A stretch of DNA of 64,000 bases. It comes from an uncultured Pelagibacteraceae bacterium (GTDB lineage: Bacteria > Pseudomonadota > Alphaproteobacteria > Pelagibacterales > Pelagibacteraceae). The notes beneath the pieces are model-generated. The model saw nothing but the letters and a program-made list of their open reading frames with translations, was not told the DNA's origin and made no database searches. The position numbers were made by a program, and so were the translations under genes. This document shows, in pieces, positions 1 through 7,526 of this stretch. Within the stretch, counting starts at the first letter, position 1. Each line of letters starts with the position of its first letter. The stretch lies in NCBI GenBank assembly GCA_902538885.1, contig CACBGU010000002.1:1-64000 (forward strand), in the 5' to 3' direction.

Positions 1-729
1 GGTGCTTCTGGTTTAGCTTATTTTACTTTTGAAAAAGATAAAGATATTTCAGCAAAAGGCCCTATAGGAAAATTCTTTTCTCAAGATGCAATAGCTGAAA
101 TCATGAAAAGAACAAACTGTGAAATAGGGGATAGTATTTTCATGGCTTGTGGAAAACAAGACGAATTAGAAAAAATTACTGCACTAGCAAGAGATAAAAT
201 TGCAAAAGATTTAGATTTAATTGATGAAAACATTTTCGCATTTTGCTGGATTGTAGATTATCCAATGTTTGAAAAAGATGAATCAACAAACAAGATTGAA
301 TTTAGTCACAATCCATTTTCAATGCCTCAAGGTGATTTAAGCAAAAAAGATTTTGAAAACCCATTGGATATACTTGCCTATCAATACGACATAGTTTGTA
401 ATGGTATAGAATTATCTTCAGGAGCAATTAGAAATCATAAACCAGAACTTATGTACAAACTTTTTTCAATTGCAGGATATGATAAAAAGCAAGTAGATGA
501 AAAATTTAGTGGTATGATTAATGCACTTAGTTATGGCGCACCACCACATGGAGGAATAGCACCTGGTATTGATAGAATAGTAATGTTACTTGCTAATGAG
601 AAAAATATTAGGGAAGTTACTATGTTTCCAATGAACCAAAACGCACAAGATTTGATGATGAATGCACCATCTGAGGTAAATCTAGATCAATTGAAAGAAT
701 TAAATTTAGCTTTAAAAACAAAAAAATAA
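1..729 (+). CDS. aspS: Aspartate--tRNA ligase, C-terminal part (5' truncated by window edge)
   Basis: Class II aminoacyl-tRNA synthetase that charges tRNA-Asp (or tRNA-Asx) in the cytoplasm. The reading frame is open from base 1, so the gene begins outside the window; 242 codons are visible. It covers part of the bacterial insertion (GAD) domain and the second half of the catalytic core. The class II motif 3 region is clear near residues 183-193 (GGIAPGIDR, with the ATP-binding Arg), followed by the FPMNQNAQDLMMNAPS tail typical of bacterial AspRS. It ends two bases before the stop codon of the convergent gene at 731. Identity is secure; whether it is discriminating or not cannot be judged from this part. 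Confidence 0.96.
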   Translation, partial: GASGLAYFTFEKDKDISAKGPIGKFFSQDAIAEIMKRTNCEIGDSIFMACGKQDELEKITALARDKIAKDLDLIDENIFAFCWIVDYPMFEKDESTNKIEFSHNPFSMPQGDLSKKDFENPLDILAYQYDIVCNGIELSSGAIRNHKPELMYKLFSIAGYDKKQVDEKFSGMINALSYGAPPHGGIAPGIDRIVMLLANEKNIREVTMFPMNQNAQDLMMNAPSEVNLDQLKELNLALKTKK

Positions 730-730
730 C

Positions 731-1555
731 TTATTTTTTTCCTTTTAAACTTATTTTTACATCTGAAAGATCAACTAGATTTTTTTTATAATTACTTCTA
801 ACGAAACCTTTGCTAGTAATGTCTTTTACAATTTTCAATAATTGATTTTGATCCTCAGAGCTTTGATCTTCTGCATTGATGGAATCATTTCCTCCAATAG
901 CTGGAGTATGGGCTAGATCCTCTCTATTTTGATATGAAATAGCTAATTCTCTGAAAATATAATCCAAAATTGACGTAGCGCTTAAAATTCTATCGTTACC
1001 ATGAACTTTGCCAGATGGTTCAAATTTTGTACCTACAAATGCACTTATAAATTCATCTAACGGAACACCATATTGAAGGCCTAGAGATACAGCAATTGCA
1101 AAATTATTCATTAAAGCTTTAACAAGCTCACCTTCTTTACTGGTATCAATAAATATTTCTCCAATTTTTCCGTCTTCATATTCTCCAGTATGAAGGTAAA
1201 CTTTGTGGTCACCAATAGTAGCTTTTTGAATATATCCTTTTCTTCTGTCAGGCATGCTAAATCTTTTACCTGACTTCTCGTTAGCTTTGTTTATACTTGC
1301 TATTACGTTTTCTTTATTTATTGGGTTTTTTTTATCTGTTTCAGTAACTACTTCTACTTTGTTGTTTTCAAGGACTTTATTGTTTTTAGGATCTAGACTT
1401 TTTGTTTTTCTGTTATCAAGTTTTACGTCTAAAACCTCAAATTTACCATCATCTCTTTTTTCTAAATTTTTTAACTCTGCCTCGTTAATATCATCTAAAT
1501 AATGATTTACTTTAAAAGTACAGGTATAATAAGTTTCAACTAAATACTTTGCCAT
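731..1555 (-). CDS. Stand-alone NrdJ C-terminal-like (TSCPD-family) protein
   Basis: Residues about 98-225 (from [14 protein letters not shown] through [18 protein letters not shown] to [14 protein letters not shown]) resemble the C-terminal segment of alphaproteobacterial class II, B12-dependent ribonucleotide reductase NrdJ, normally the end of a protein of about 1,200 residues. Here that segment is a separate 274-residue gene. The first 95 residues are charged and match nothing I recognise. The radical-barrel catalytic domain is absent, so it cannot be a reductase by itself. It could be a regulatory or partner subunit for another reductase, or a retained remnant. It is convergent with aspS and divergent from the NDUFA12 gene. 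The family call is by eye; function is unknown. Confidence 0.75.
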   Translation of the reverse strand: MAKYLVETYYTCTFKVNHYLDDINEAELKNLEKRDDGKFEVLDVKLDNRKTKSLDPKNNKVLENNKVEVVTETDKKNPINKENVIASINKANEKSGKRFSMPDRRKGYIQKATIGDHKVYLHTGEYEDGKIGEIFIDTSKEGELVKALMNNFAIAVSLGLQYGVPLDEFISAFVGTKFEPSGKVHGNDRILSATSILDYIFRELAISYQNREDLAHTPAIGGNDSINAEDQSSEDQNQLLKIVKDITSKGFVRSNYKKNLVDLSDVKISLKGKK

Positions 1556-1668
1556 TTTACCTCGATTTAAATTTTAATTTGAATAATGAATCAATTAATT
1601 TATATACATATTCATATTTTAGTCTAATTTAAATTTTACAATTTTTAATTGAATAAATAAAAAATATT

Positions 1669-2028
1669 ATGTTGACACTTTTAAGAAAAATTTTCACTTG
1701 GTGGAATCAAGATACTTTTGGAACAAGACTAAAAACTATTTTTTTTGGAAAACTAGTTGGTACTGATGAGCTAGGTAATAAATACTATGAGAGTAAAAAC
1801 GGAAAAAGATGGATTATCTATTCAAACACAATTGACGCATCAAAAATTCCTGTTGAATGGTATTCTTGGATACATTTTACACCAAATAAAATTGAGAAAA
1901 AACATACCTTAGAAAAATATGAATGGCAAAAACCTCATCAAGAAAATTTAACCGGCACAGACGCAGCATATTATCCAAATAAAAATCAAGATGGTATTAA
2001 AAAGAAATACTCAAGTTGGAAAGAATAA
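1669..2028 (+). CDS. NDUFA12-family complex I accessory subunit
   Basis: Homologue of mitochondrial NDUFA12 (B17.2), an accessory subunit of NADH:ubiquinone oxidoreductase kept in alphaproteobacteria. The 119-residue protein shows the family pattern: an N-terminal WWNQDTFGTRL block, then G-K-L-V-G-x-D-x-x-G-N-x-Y-Y-E, a K-R-W-I-I-Y segment, the P-V-E-W-Y-S-W-I-H motif around residues 61-70, and a terminal GTDAAYYP box. No signal peptide or membrane segment is visible, as expected for a subunit on the cytoplasmic side of complex I. Its 3' end overlaps the next gene by 38 bases; this pairing with a DUF2155 gene is usual in alphaproteobacteria. Confidence 0.9.
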   Translation: MLTLLRKIFTWWNQDTFGTRLKTIFFGKLVGTDELGNKYYESKNGKRWIIYSNTIDASKIPVEWYSWIHFTPNKIEKKHTLEKYEWQKPHQENLTGTDAAYYPNKNQDGIKKKYSSWKE

Positions 2029-2398
2029 TTTTAAATTAATTTATTTAGTTTTTTTATTTTATTTTTGCTTAGCTTTAAACTTAAATGCAAAAAGTAATTT
2101 AGAGGGAACTTTTACTGATATGAAAATTTTGGATAAAATAAGTTCTAAAAACACCTTGCTTAAACTTAAAAATGGAGAATTAATAAAGTTTAAAGATTTA
2201 TCAATTAAAAGTCTAAAATGTAAAAATTCAGAATTTGATGATAATCCAGAAATAACTGCTTATGTGCAAGTTCGAGATTTGACCAGTAAAAATAATGATG
2301 AAGTTTTTGTTTTTAATGGTTGGATGTTTTCATCAAGTCCATCAATCGCACCTTTTGATCATCCTGTATACGATGTTTGGCTTGTGAAATGTTATTAA
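1991..2398 (+). CDS. DUF2155-family exported protein
   Basis: 135-residue protein with a hydrophobic segment at about residues 14-33 ending in LNLNAKS, which reads as a signal peptide for export to the periplasm. The mature part has the DUF2155 pattern: an early K-x-L-D-K-I motif, a conserved Cys in K-C-K-N, and a C-terminal block FNGWMFSSSPSIAPFDHPVYDVWLVKC abbreviated here as the GWMFSSSP and HPVYDVWL motifs. Function is not known; it accompanies the NDUFA12 gene in many alphaproteobacteria. The annotated ATG lies inside that gene and precedes the signal peptide by an extra polar stretch, so the true start could be a little downstream at a non-ATG codon. The stop overlaps accC by four bases. 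Confidence 0.8.
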   Translation: MVLKRNTQVGKNNFKLIYLVFLFYFCLALNLNAKSNLEGTFTDMKILDKISSKNTLLKLKNGELIKFKDLSIKSLKCKNSEFDDNPEITAYVQVRDLTSKNNDEVFVFNGWMFSSSPSIAPFDHPVYDVWLVKCY

Positions 2399-3732
2399 AC
2401 AATTGAATCTTTATCTAGCCAACTAACGTTAAAATCTGAATTGATAAATTTTTTGTGGTTTAGTAATTTTTTATGTAGAGGTATTGTTGTAGTTATTCCT
2501 TCAATAACAAACTCATCTAAAGATCTATTCATTCTTTGAATTGCTTCTGTTCTGTTTCTTCCATGGCATATTAATTTACAAACCATACTATCGTAATAGG
2601 GTGTTACCTTATATCCTTGAAATATTGCGCCATCTACTCTTGTTCTAAAACCAGATGGTTGATGACACATAGTAATAATACCAGGCGAAGGCTGAAAATT
2701 TTTACTGGCATCCTCAGCATTTATTCTACATTCAATTGCATGTCCTCTAGGATTTATATCGCTTTGTTTCAAAGCTGTTTCTTCTGAAAAAGCAATCCAA
2801 ATTTGCTCTTTAATTATATCAATGCCAGTAACCATCTCAGTTACAGGATGTTCAACCTGAACTCTTGTATTCATTTCAAGGAAATAAAATTTTCCATCTT
2901 CATATATAAACTCAACAGTCCCAGCTCCCATATAACCTATTTTAGCTACCATTTTTACTGTTCTTTCAAATAAATCTTTTCTTATTTCATCATTTAAAAC
3001 TGGACTAGGTGTTTCCTCTATTAATTTTTGATGCCTTCTTTGAACTGAACAATCTCTTTCATGAAGATGAACAACTCTATTTTTTCCAGCTAATATTTGA
3101 ACCTCAATATGTCTTGGATTTTGAAAAAATTTTTCAATATAGACTTCATCATTACCAAAGTATTTTTGTGCTTCTGATTTAGCTGTTGAAAACAACGACT
3201 CAAATTCTTCTTCCTTATAAACTATTTTCATACCTTTACCTCCACCTCCACCTGAGGCTTTAATTAAGACAGGAAATCCAATTTTTTTACAAAGTTCCTT
3301 TGCTTCCGAAACATCTTTTACACCACCTTCAGATCCTTCGATTACAGGCAAACCATTTTCTTTTGCAATTCTCTTAGCTTGAATTTTATCTCCCATCATT
3401 TCAATATGTTTTGATGAAGCTCCAATAAAATTAATTTTGTTCTCTTCTAGAATTCTTGCAAAATTTGCGTTTTCAGAAAGAAAACCATAGCCAGGATGGA
3501 CAGCATCAGCATTTGTAAGTTCTATTGCTGACATTAACGCAGGAATATTTAAGTAACTATTTGCTGGTTGATGAGAACCAATACATACACTTTCATCAGC
3601 CATTCTAACATGCATGCTTTCTCTATCTACATCGGAATGAACAGCGACAGTAGAAATTCCCCATTCTTTACATGCCCTAATAATTCTAACTGCAATTTCC
3701 CCACGGTTTGCAATTAAAATTTTTTTGAACAT
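2395..3732 (-). CDS. accC: Acetyl-CoA carboxylase, biotin carboxylase subunit
   Basis: ATP-dependent carboxylation of biotin on AccB, the first half-reaction of acetyl-CoA carboxylase in fatty acid synthesis. The 445-residue length is standard. The N-terminal FKKILIANRGEIAVRI, the ATP-grasp glycine loop GGGGGKGMK (residues 161-169), and the active-site block EMNTRVQVEHPVTE near residues 288-301 are all present and intact. It lies three bases downstream of accB, in the order aroQ-accB-accC, and is surely cotranscribed. Confidence 0.98.
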   Translation of the reverse strand: MFKKILIANRGEIAVRIIRACKEWGISTVAVHSDVDRESMHVRMADESVCIGSHQPANSYLNIPALMSAIELTNADAVHPGYGFLSENANFARILEENKINFIGASSKHIEMMGDKIQAKRIAKENGLPVIEGSEGGVKDVSEAKELCKKIGFPVLIKASGGGGGKGMKIVYKEEEFESLFSTAKSEAQKYFGNDEVYIEKFFQNPRHIEVQILAGKNRVVHLHERDCSVQRRHQKLIEETPSPVLNDEIRKDLFERTVKMVAKIGYMGAGTVEFIYEDGKFYFLEMNTRVQVEHPVTEMVTGIDIIKEQIWIAFSEETALKQSDINPRGHAIECRINAEDASKNFQPSPGIITMCHQPSGFRTRVDGAIFQGYKVTPYYDSMVCKLICHGRNRTEAIQRMNRSLDEFVIEGITTTIPLHKKLLNHKKFINSDFNVSWLDKDSIV

Positions 3733-3735
3733 TAT

Positions 3736-4170
3736 TTATTCTAGGATAATAATTGTTTGACCAAATTCTACTGGTTGACCATCTTCAACACAAATTTCTT
3801 TAACAACACCATCTGCTGTTGAAGGAACATGATTCATTGTTTTCATTGCCTCTACAATCATTATGGTATCACCTTTTTTAATTTTTTTTCCAACTTCAAC
3901 AAATTTTTTAGCACCGGGTTCTGGAGCATGATATGCGGTTCCAATTATAGGAGAAGTAATTTCAGTTCCTGATTTAGTATTTTGAGTTTGTGTAGCTACT
4001 GAACTTGTTACAGGTGATGAGGACGAAATAACTTGTGGTCGATTGCTAATTGAAACATTATTTTTTGATACTTTAATTTTTGTATCCTTTTCAGTTATCT
4101 CAATTTCAGTGAGATCAAATTCTTTTAAATAATCACTTAGTTCTTGAATTATTTTTTTATCTATTTTCAT
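3736..4170 (-). CDS. accB: Acetyl-CoA carboxylase biotin carboxyl carrier protein
   Basis: 144-residue carrier that bears biotin and moves carboxylate from AccC to the carboxyltransferase. There is an N-terminal helix region, a Ser/Thr/Pro/Gln-rich flexible linker (about 40-75), and a C-terminal biotinyl domain. The biotin attachment sequence is EAMKTMN with Lys110, so the usual EAMKLMN has Leu replaced by Thr, a modest variant that should not prevent biotinylation. The gene overlaps the end of aroQ by 14 bases and precedes accC by three. Confidence 0.97.
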   Translation of the reverse strand: MKIDKKIIQELSDYLKEFDLTEIEITEKDTKIKVSKNNVSISNRPQVISSSSPVTSSVATQTQNTKSGTEITSPIIGTAYHAPEPGAKKFVEVGKKIKKGDTIMIVEAMKTMNHVPSTADGVVKEICVEDGQPVEFGQTIIILE

Positions 4171-4606
4171 TTTGCAAAGTCTTTTGTAATGAAATTATGG
4201 CCAAAATATATCCTTCAGCACCTAATCCAAAAATTCCTCCACTTACGACATCACTTATAAGTGATTTATGTCTAAATTCCTCTCTTTTATAAATATTAGA
4301 TAAATGTAGCTCGATAATTGGTTTTTTGAATAAATCTAAAGCATCTCTTATGGCCACAGAGGTATGAGTAAATGCAGCAGCATTTATAATCATACCATCA
4401 AATTTTTTCCTAGCATCTTGAATTATATTAACAATTTCTCCTTCAATATTAGATTGAGCAAATTCAATATCAAGACCAATTTCTTGACCTTTTTTAGAAC
4501 AATTTTCTTTAAGTTGTTCAAACGTGGTTGATCCATATTGTGATTGTTCTCTTTCTCCTAATAGATTAAGATTTGGACCATTAATAATAATTATTTTATT
4601 ATTCAT
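4157..4606 (-). CDS. aroQ: 3-dehydroquinate dehydratase, type II
   Basis: Converts 3-dehydroquinate to 3-dehydroshikimate in the shikimate pathway. The 149-residue protein is typical of the dodecameric type II enzyme. The N-terminal INGPNLNLLGERE, the catalytic Tyr in QYG (Tyr24), the INAAAFTHTS substrate loop and the ELHLSN and RHKS motifs are present. It leads the aroQ-accB-accC operon. Its start codon is 16 bases from that of divergent thiS, so the two promoters must lie inside coding sequence or overlap. Confidence 0.96.
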   Translation of the reverse strand: MNNKIIIINGPNLNLLGEREQSQYGSTTFEQLKENCSKKGQEIGLDIEFAQSNIEGEIVNIIQDARKKFDGMIINAAAFTHTSVAIRDALDLFKKPIIELHLSNIYKREEFRHKSLISDVVSGGIFGLGAEGYILAIISLQKTLQNENR

Positions 4607-4622
4607 TCAGCACTTATATACG

Positions 4623-4841
4623 ATGAAAAAAATAAAAAAAATAAAAATTAAAATAAATGGTAAAATCAAATCTATAAATCAAGATTCTACCCTTTCTCTA
4701 GTATTAAAAAATATAAAAATTCCATTAAATAAAGTAGCTATTGAGCTTAATGAAGAAATAATAGATAAAAAAAAAATTAATAAAATAAAATTAAATAAAA
4801 ATGATAAAATTGAAATAGTTCATTTTATTGGAGGTGGTTAA
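4623..4841 (+). CDS. thiS: Sulfur carrier protein ThiS
   Basis: Small ubiquitin-fold carrier that, as a C-terminal thiocarboxylate, delivers sulfur for the thiamin thiazole ring. From the ATG at 4623 the product is 72 residues and ends IVHFIGGG, giving the diglycine terminus required for adenylation. The open frame extends further upstream to 4524, but that part lies opposite aroQ and does not resemble ThiS, so 4623 is preferred. The protein is extremely lysine-rich at the N-terminus. It is followed directly by thiG, whose ribosome binding site is inside the diglycine codons. Confidence 0.9.
   Translation: MKKIKKIKIKINGKIKSINQDSTLSLVLKNIKIPLNKVAIELNEEIIDKKKINKIKLNKNDKIEIVHFIGGG
4830..4837 (+). 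promoter_or_regulatory. thiG ribosome binding site embedded in the 3' end of thiS
   Basis: GGAGGTGG is a near-ideal Shine-Dalgarno sequence and also encodes the terminal glycines of ThiS. It sits eight bases (measured from GGAGG) before a TTG at 4843, which makes that TTG the best start for thiG rather than the TTG at 4828 that would overlap it. Confidence 0.7.
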
Positions 4842-4842
4842 T

Positions 4843-5616
4843 TTGAAAAAAGATAGTCTAATTATTGCGAATAAAAAATTTAATTCCAGATTAATTGTTG
4901 GAACTGGAAAATATAAAAGTATGTCTGAGTGCGCAAAAGCAATTAAACTCTCAGGAGCGGAAATCGTAACAGTTGCTGTAAGAAGGGTTAATATTTCAAA
5001 TAAAAATAAGCCTTTGCTTATGGATTATATTGATCCAAAAAAAATTACATATTTACCCAATACTGCTGGATGTTTTAATTCAAAAGAGGCTTTGAGAACT
5101 TTGAGATTAGCCAGAGAAATAGGTGGTTGGAAGTTAGTTAAATTAGAAGTTTTAGGAGATAAAAAGAATTTATTTCCCGATATGATTGAAACTTTAAAAT
5201 CTACAGAGGTTCTAGCTAAAGAAGGTTTTAAGGTTATGGTTTATTGTAATGACGATCCTTTAATGGCTAAGCGTTTAGAGAATTCAGGTGCTCACGCAAT
5301 TATGCCCCTAGCTGCACCAATTGGATCAGGACTAGGCATACAAAACAAAATCAATATTCAAATAATTAGAAAACAAACCAAACTTCCATTAATTATTGAT
5401 GCTGGTTTGGGTCAAGCTTCAGACGCTACAATTGCAATGGAATTAGGATGTGACGGAGTACTTGTTAACACCGCTATAGCAAAAGCAAAAAAACCATTTG
5501 AAATGGCTTTGGCTTTTAAAAATGCTGTTATTGCAGGAAGACAATCTTACAAATCTGGAAGAATAGATAAAATTTTAATGGGTAATCCATCCTCACCATC
5601 AAAAGGAATTATTTAG
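4843..5616 (+). CDS. thiG: Thiazole synthase
   Basis: Forms the thiazole phosphate of thiamin from deoxyxylulose phosphate, the ThiS thiocarboxylate and dehydroglycine. Starting from TTG at 4843 the protein is 257 residues; TTG at 4828 and GTG at 4834 are alternatives but fall on or before the ribosome binding site. Family hallmarks are visible: FNSRLIVGTGKY at the N-terminus, EIVTVAVRRVN, the WKLVKLEVLGD strand with the Schiff-base Lys, MPLAAPIGSGLGI, and IIDAGLGQASDA. It overlaps the convergent RNase gene by eight bases. No thiC or other thi gene is in the window. Confidence 0.95.
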   Translation: MKKDSLIIANKKFNSRLIVGTGKYKSMSECAKAIKLSGAEIVTVAVRRVNISNKNKPLLMDYIDPKKITYLPNTAGCFNSKEALRTLRLAREIGGWKLVKLEVLGDKKNLFPDMIETLKSTEVLAKEGFKVMVYCNDDPLMAKRLENSGAHAIMPLAAPIGSGLGIQNKINIQIIRKQTKLPLIIDAGLGQASDATIAMELGCDGVLVNTAIAKAKKPFEMALAFKNAVIAGRQSYKSGRIDKILMGNPSSPSKGII

Positions 5617-7426
5617 TCTTTTTATAATACCTTTTTTTTTTATATTTTTTTTTATTAATATTTTTATTTTCTTTTTTTTCTAAAAATTTATCTTCTTTAT
5701 TTTGTGTTTCTAAATTTTTTAATTTTTCATAATATTCTATTAGCTCTATCGTCTTTTTTGATTTATTTTTTATGTCTATAATATACTCAGGTATAATTAA
5801 AGAGTTATCGCTAATAATATCTATTTTCATTTTATTTTTTTTCTCAAAATAAGTTAAGTCATTAACAAAATTTTCTTTAAGGAAATCTGAAATTTTTTTA
5901 CAAACTTTTAATTCAACAAATTTGGCTTTGTTAATTACAGCTTTTAACTCAACAATTTTTAAAAGTTTTTGAGCAAAAGACTCGTCTGTTAATGTAACTT
6001 TCCACTTTATTGCGCTTTCTCTCAGTCGTTGTCTTGACATCTCCAGAAGACCAAAATTACTTATTCTTCCAATTTGAATTCTAGCTCTATCTGACCTGCA
6101 TTTTTCTTTAAGTTTTCTTTCTACTAACCTCCTATTTCCATAACTTAGCATATCTATAAAATCTATAATGATTAAACCAGACAAATCTCTTATCTTTATT
6201 TGTCTTGCAATTTCTTCTGCAGCTTCAATATTCGTATCTAAAGCAGTGCTTTCAACATTTTTTCCTTTAATTGAACTTCCAGAATTTATATCGATAGAAA
6301 CTAAAGCTTCTGTCGGGTTAATAACCAAATATCCTCCTGACTTTAGTTTAATTTCAGAGTCAAAAATTTGATTTAACTTTTGTTCGATATTTTCTTCAAT
6401 AAATAGTGGAATTTTTCCTCTATATTTTTTTACTTTTTTGACATTTGATGACATCATTGTTTTCATGAAAGATTGAGCTTTTTTATAACCCTCGTTACCT
6501 TCAACAATTATATTTTGGGTATTTTCATCAAACATATCTCTTAATGTTCTTTTTATTATTTCACTTTCTTGATGTATTAAAGAAGGAGCAATAGAGTTTA
6601 TTGCATTTTCTTTTATTTGACTCCAAGAATTAATCAAAGTTTCTAAATCACTACTTATTTCATTTTTTGTTTTATTGCTTCCAGCAGTTCTGACAATTAA
6701 TCCCATCTCTTTAGGTATTTCAATTTCATTTAAAATTGATCTTATTTTTTTTCTATCAGCAGGATTAAATATTTTTCTTGATATACCTCCTCCTTTAGGA
6801 GTGTTTGGCATTAATACTATATACTTACCAGCAATAGAAATGAAAGTGCTTAAAGCTGCACCTTTTTGACCTCTCTCGTCTTTAATTACTTGCACAAGAA
6901 TTACCTGGTTAGGTTTAATTACTTCTTGAATTTTGTATCTTTTAAATTTAAATCTATGGACTTTCTTTCTTTCTTTTTCATCATCTAAATTTTCTTTTTC
7001 AACAATATTTTCTTTATTATTTGAAACTTCTTCTATTTGTTCCTCTGATATCTTTTCTATAGGATCATCAATTTCTAGTTTTCCTTCAGCAATATTTTCC
7101 TCTTCTTTGGCCTCAACTTCTCTAGAAAGTTCTTCTCTAGCTTTTTCTTCCTCCTCTTTAATTCTTTCTAAATCTGCTTTTGGTATCTGATAATAATCCG
7201 ATTGAATGTCATTAAAAGACAAAAACCCATGCCTCTCTCTTCCAAAATCAACAAAGGCTGCTTGCAAAGAAGGTTCAATTCTACTTACTTTGCCTAAATA
7301 AATATTATTTTTAATTAAGTTATTTTTTAAACCTTCGTACTCGTAATCTTCAATATTTTCACCTGATTTAAGAACAACTCTTGTTTCGTTAGGATGCGAA
7401 GCATCGATATATAAATTTTTTTCCAT
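5609..7426 (-). CDS. Ribonuclease E/G family endoribonuclease, short form
   Basis: Endoribonuclease of the RNase E/G family for rRNA processing and mRNA decay. Residues 1-80 and 155-200 form the S1 RNA-binding domain, split by an acidic insertion (about 85-157) rich in Glu, as seen in alphaproteobacterial RNase E. The catalytic acidic residues are present in SIDINSGSS (Asp379) and IDFIDM (Asp422). After MSRQRLRE (residues 463-470) the expected CPxC zinc-link motif is missing, and the long C-terminal scaffold that assembles the degradosome is replaced by a short tail ending in a Lys/Tyr run. It is therefore closer in size to RNase G, though the insertion points to RNase E. Divergent from mrcA. 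Confidence 0.92.
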   Translation of the reverse strand: MEKNLYIDASHPNETRVVLKSGENIEDYEYEGLKNNLIKNNIYLGKVSRIEPSLQAAFVDFGRERHGFLSFNDIQSDYYQIPKADLERIKEEEEKAREELSREVEAKEEENIAEGKLEIDDPIEKISEEQIEEVSNNKENIVEKENLDDEKERKKVHRFKFKRYKIQEVIKPNQVILVQVIKDERGQKGAALSTFISIAGKYIVLMPNTPKGGGISRKIFNPADRKKIRSILNEIEIPKEMGLIVRTAGSNKTKNEISSDLETLINSWSQIKENAINSIAPSLIHQESEIIKRTLRDMFDENTQNIIVEGNEGYKKAQSFMKTMMSSNVKKVKKYRGKIPLFIEENIEQKLNQIFDSEIKLKSGGYLVINPTEALVSIDINSGSSIKGKNVESTALDTNIEAAEEIARQIKIRDLSGLIIIDFIDMLSYGNRRLVERKLKEKCRSDRARIQIGRISNFGLLEMSRQRLRESAIKWKVTLTDESFAQKLLKIVELKAVINKAKFVELKVCKKISDFLKENFVNDLTYFEKKNKMKIDIISDNSLIIPEYIIDIKNKSKKTIELIEYYEKLKNLETQNKEDKFLEKKENKNINKKKYKKKRYYKKTK

Positions 7427-7526
7427 AATTTTGTGAATGTTAATTTCATTAGTACTTTAATTTTTAAAATTTTGTTTAATTTTCTTGCCATATCTTTAAC
7501 AAATTCCAAGATATAATGAAATTAAA

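Noticed and set aside
4524..4622. Longer ThiS start at 4524
   Set aside because: The extra 33 residues lie opposite aroQ, and ThiS of normal length begins at the ATG at 4623.
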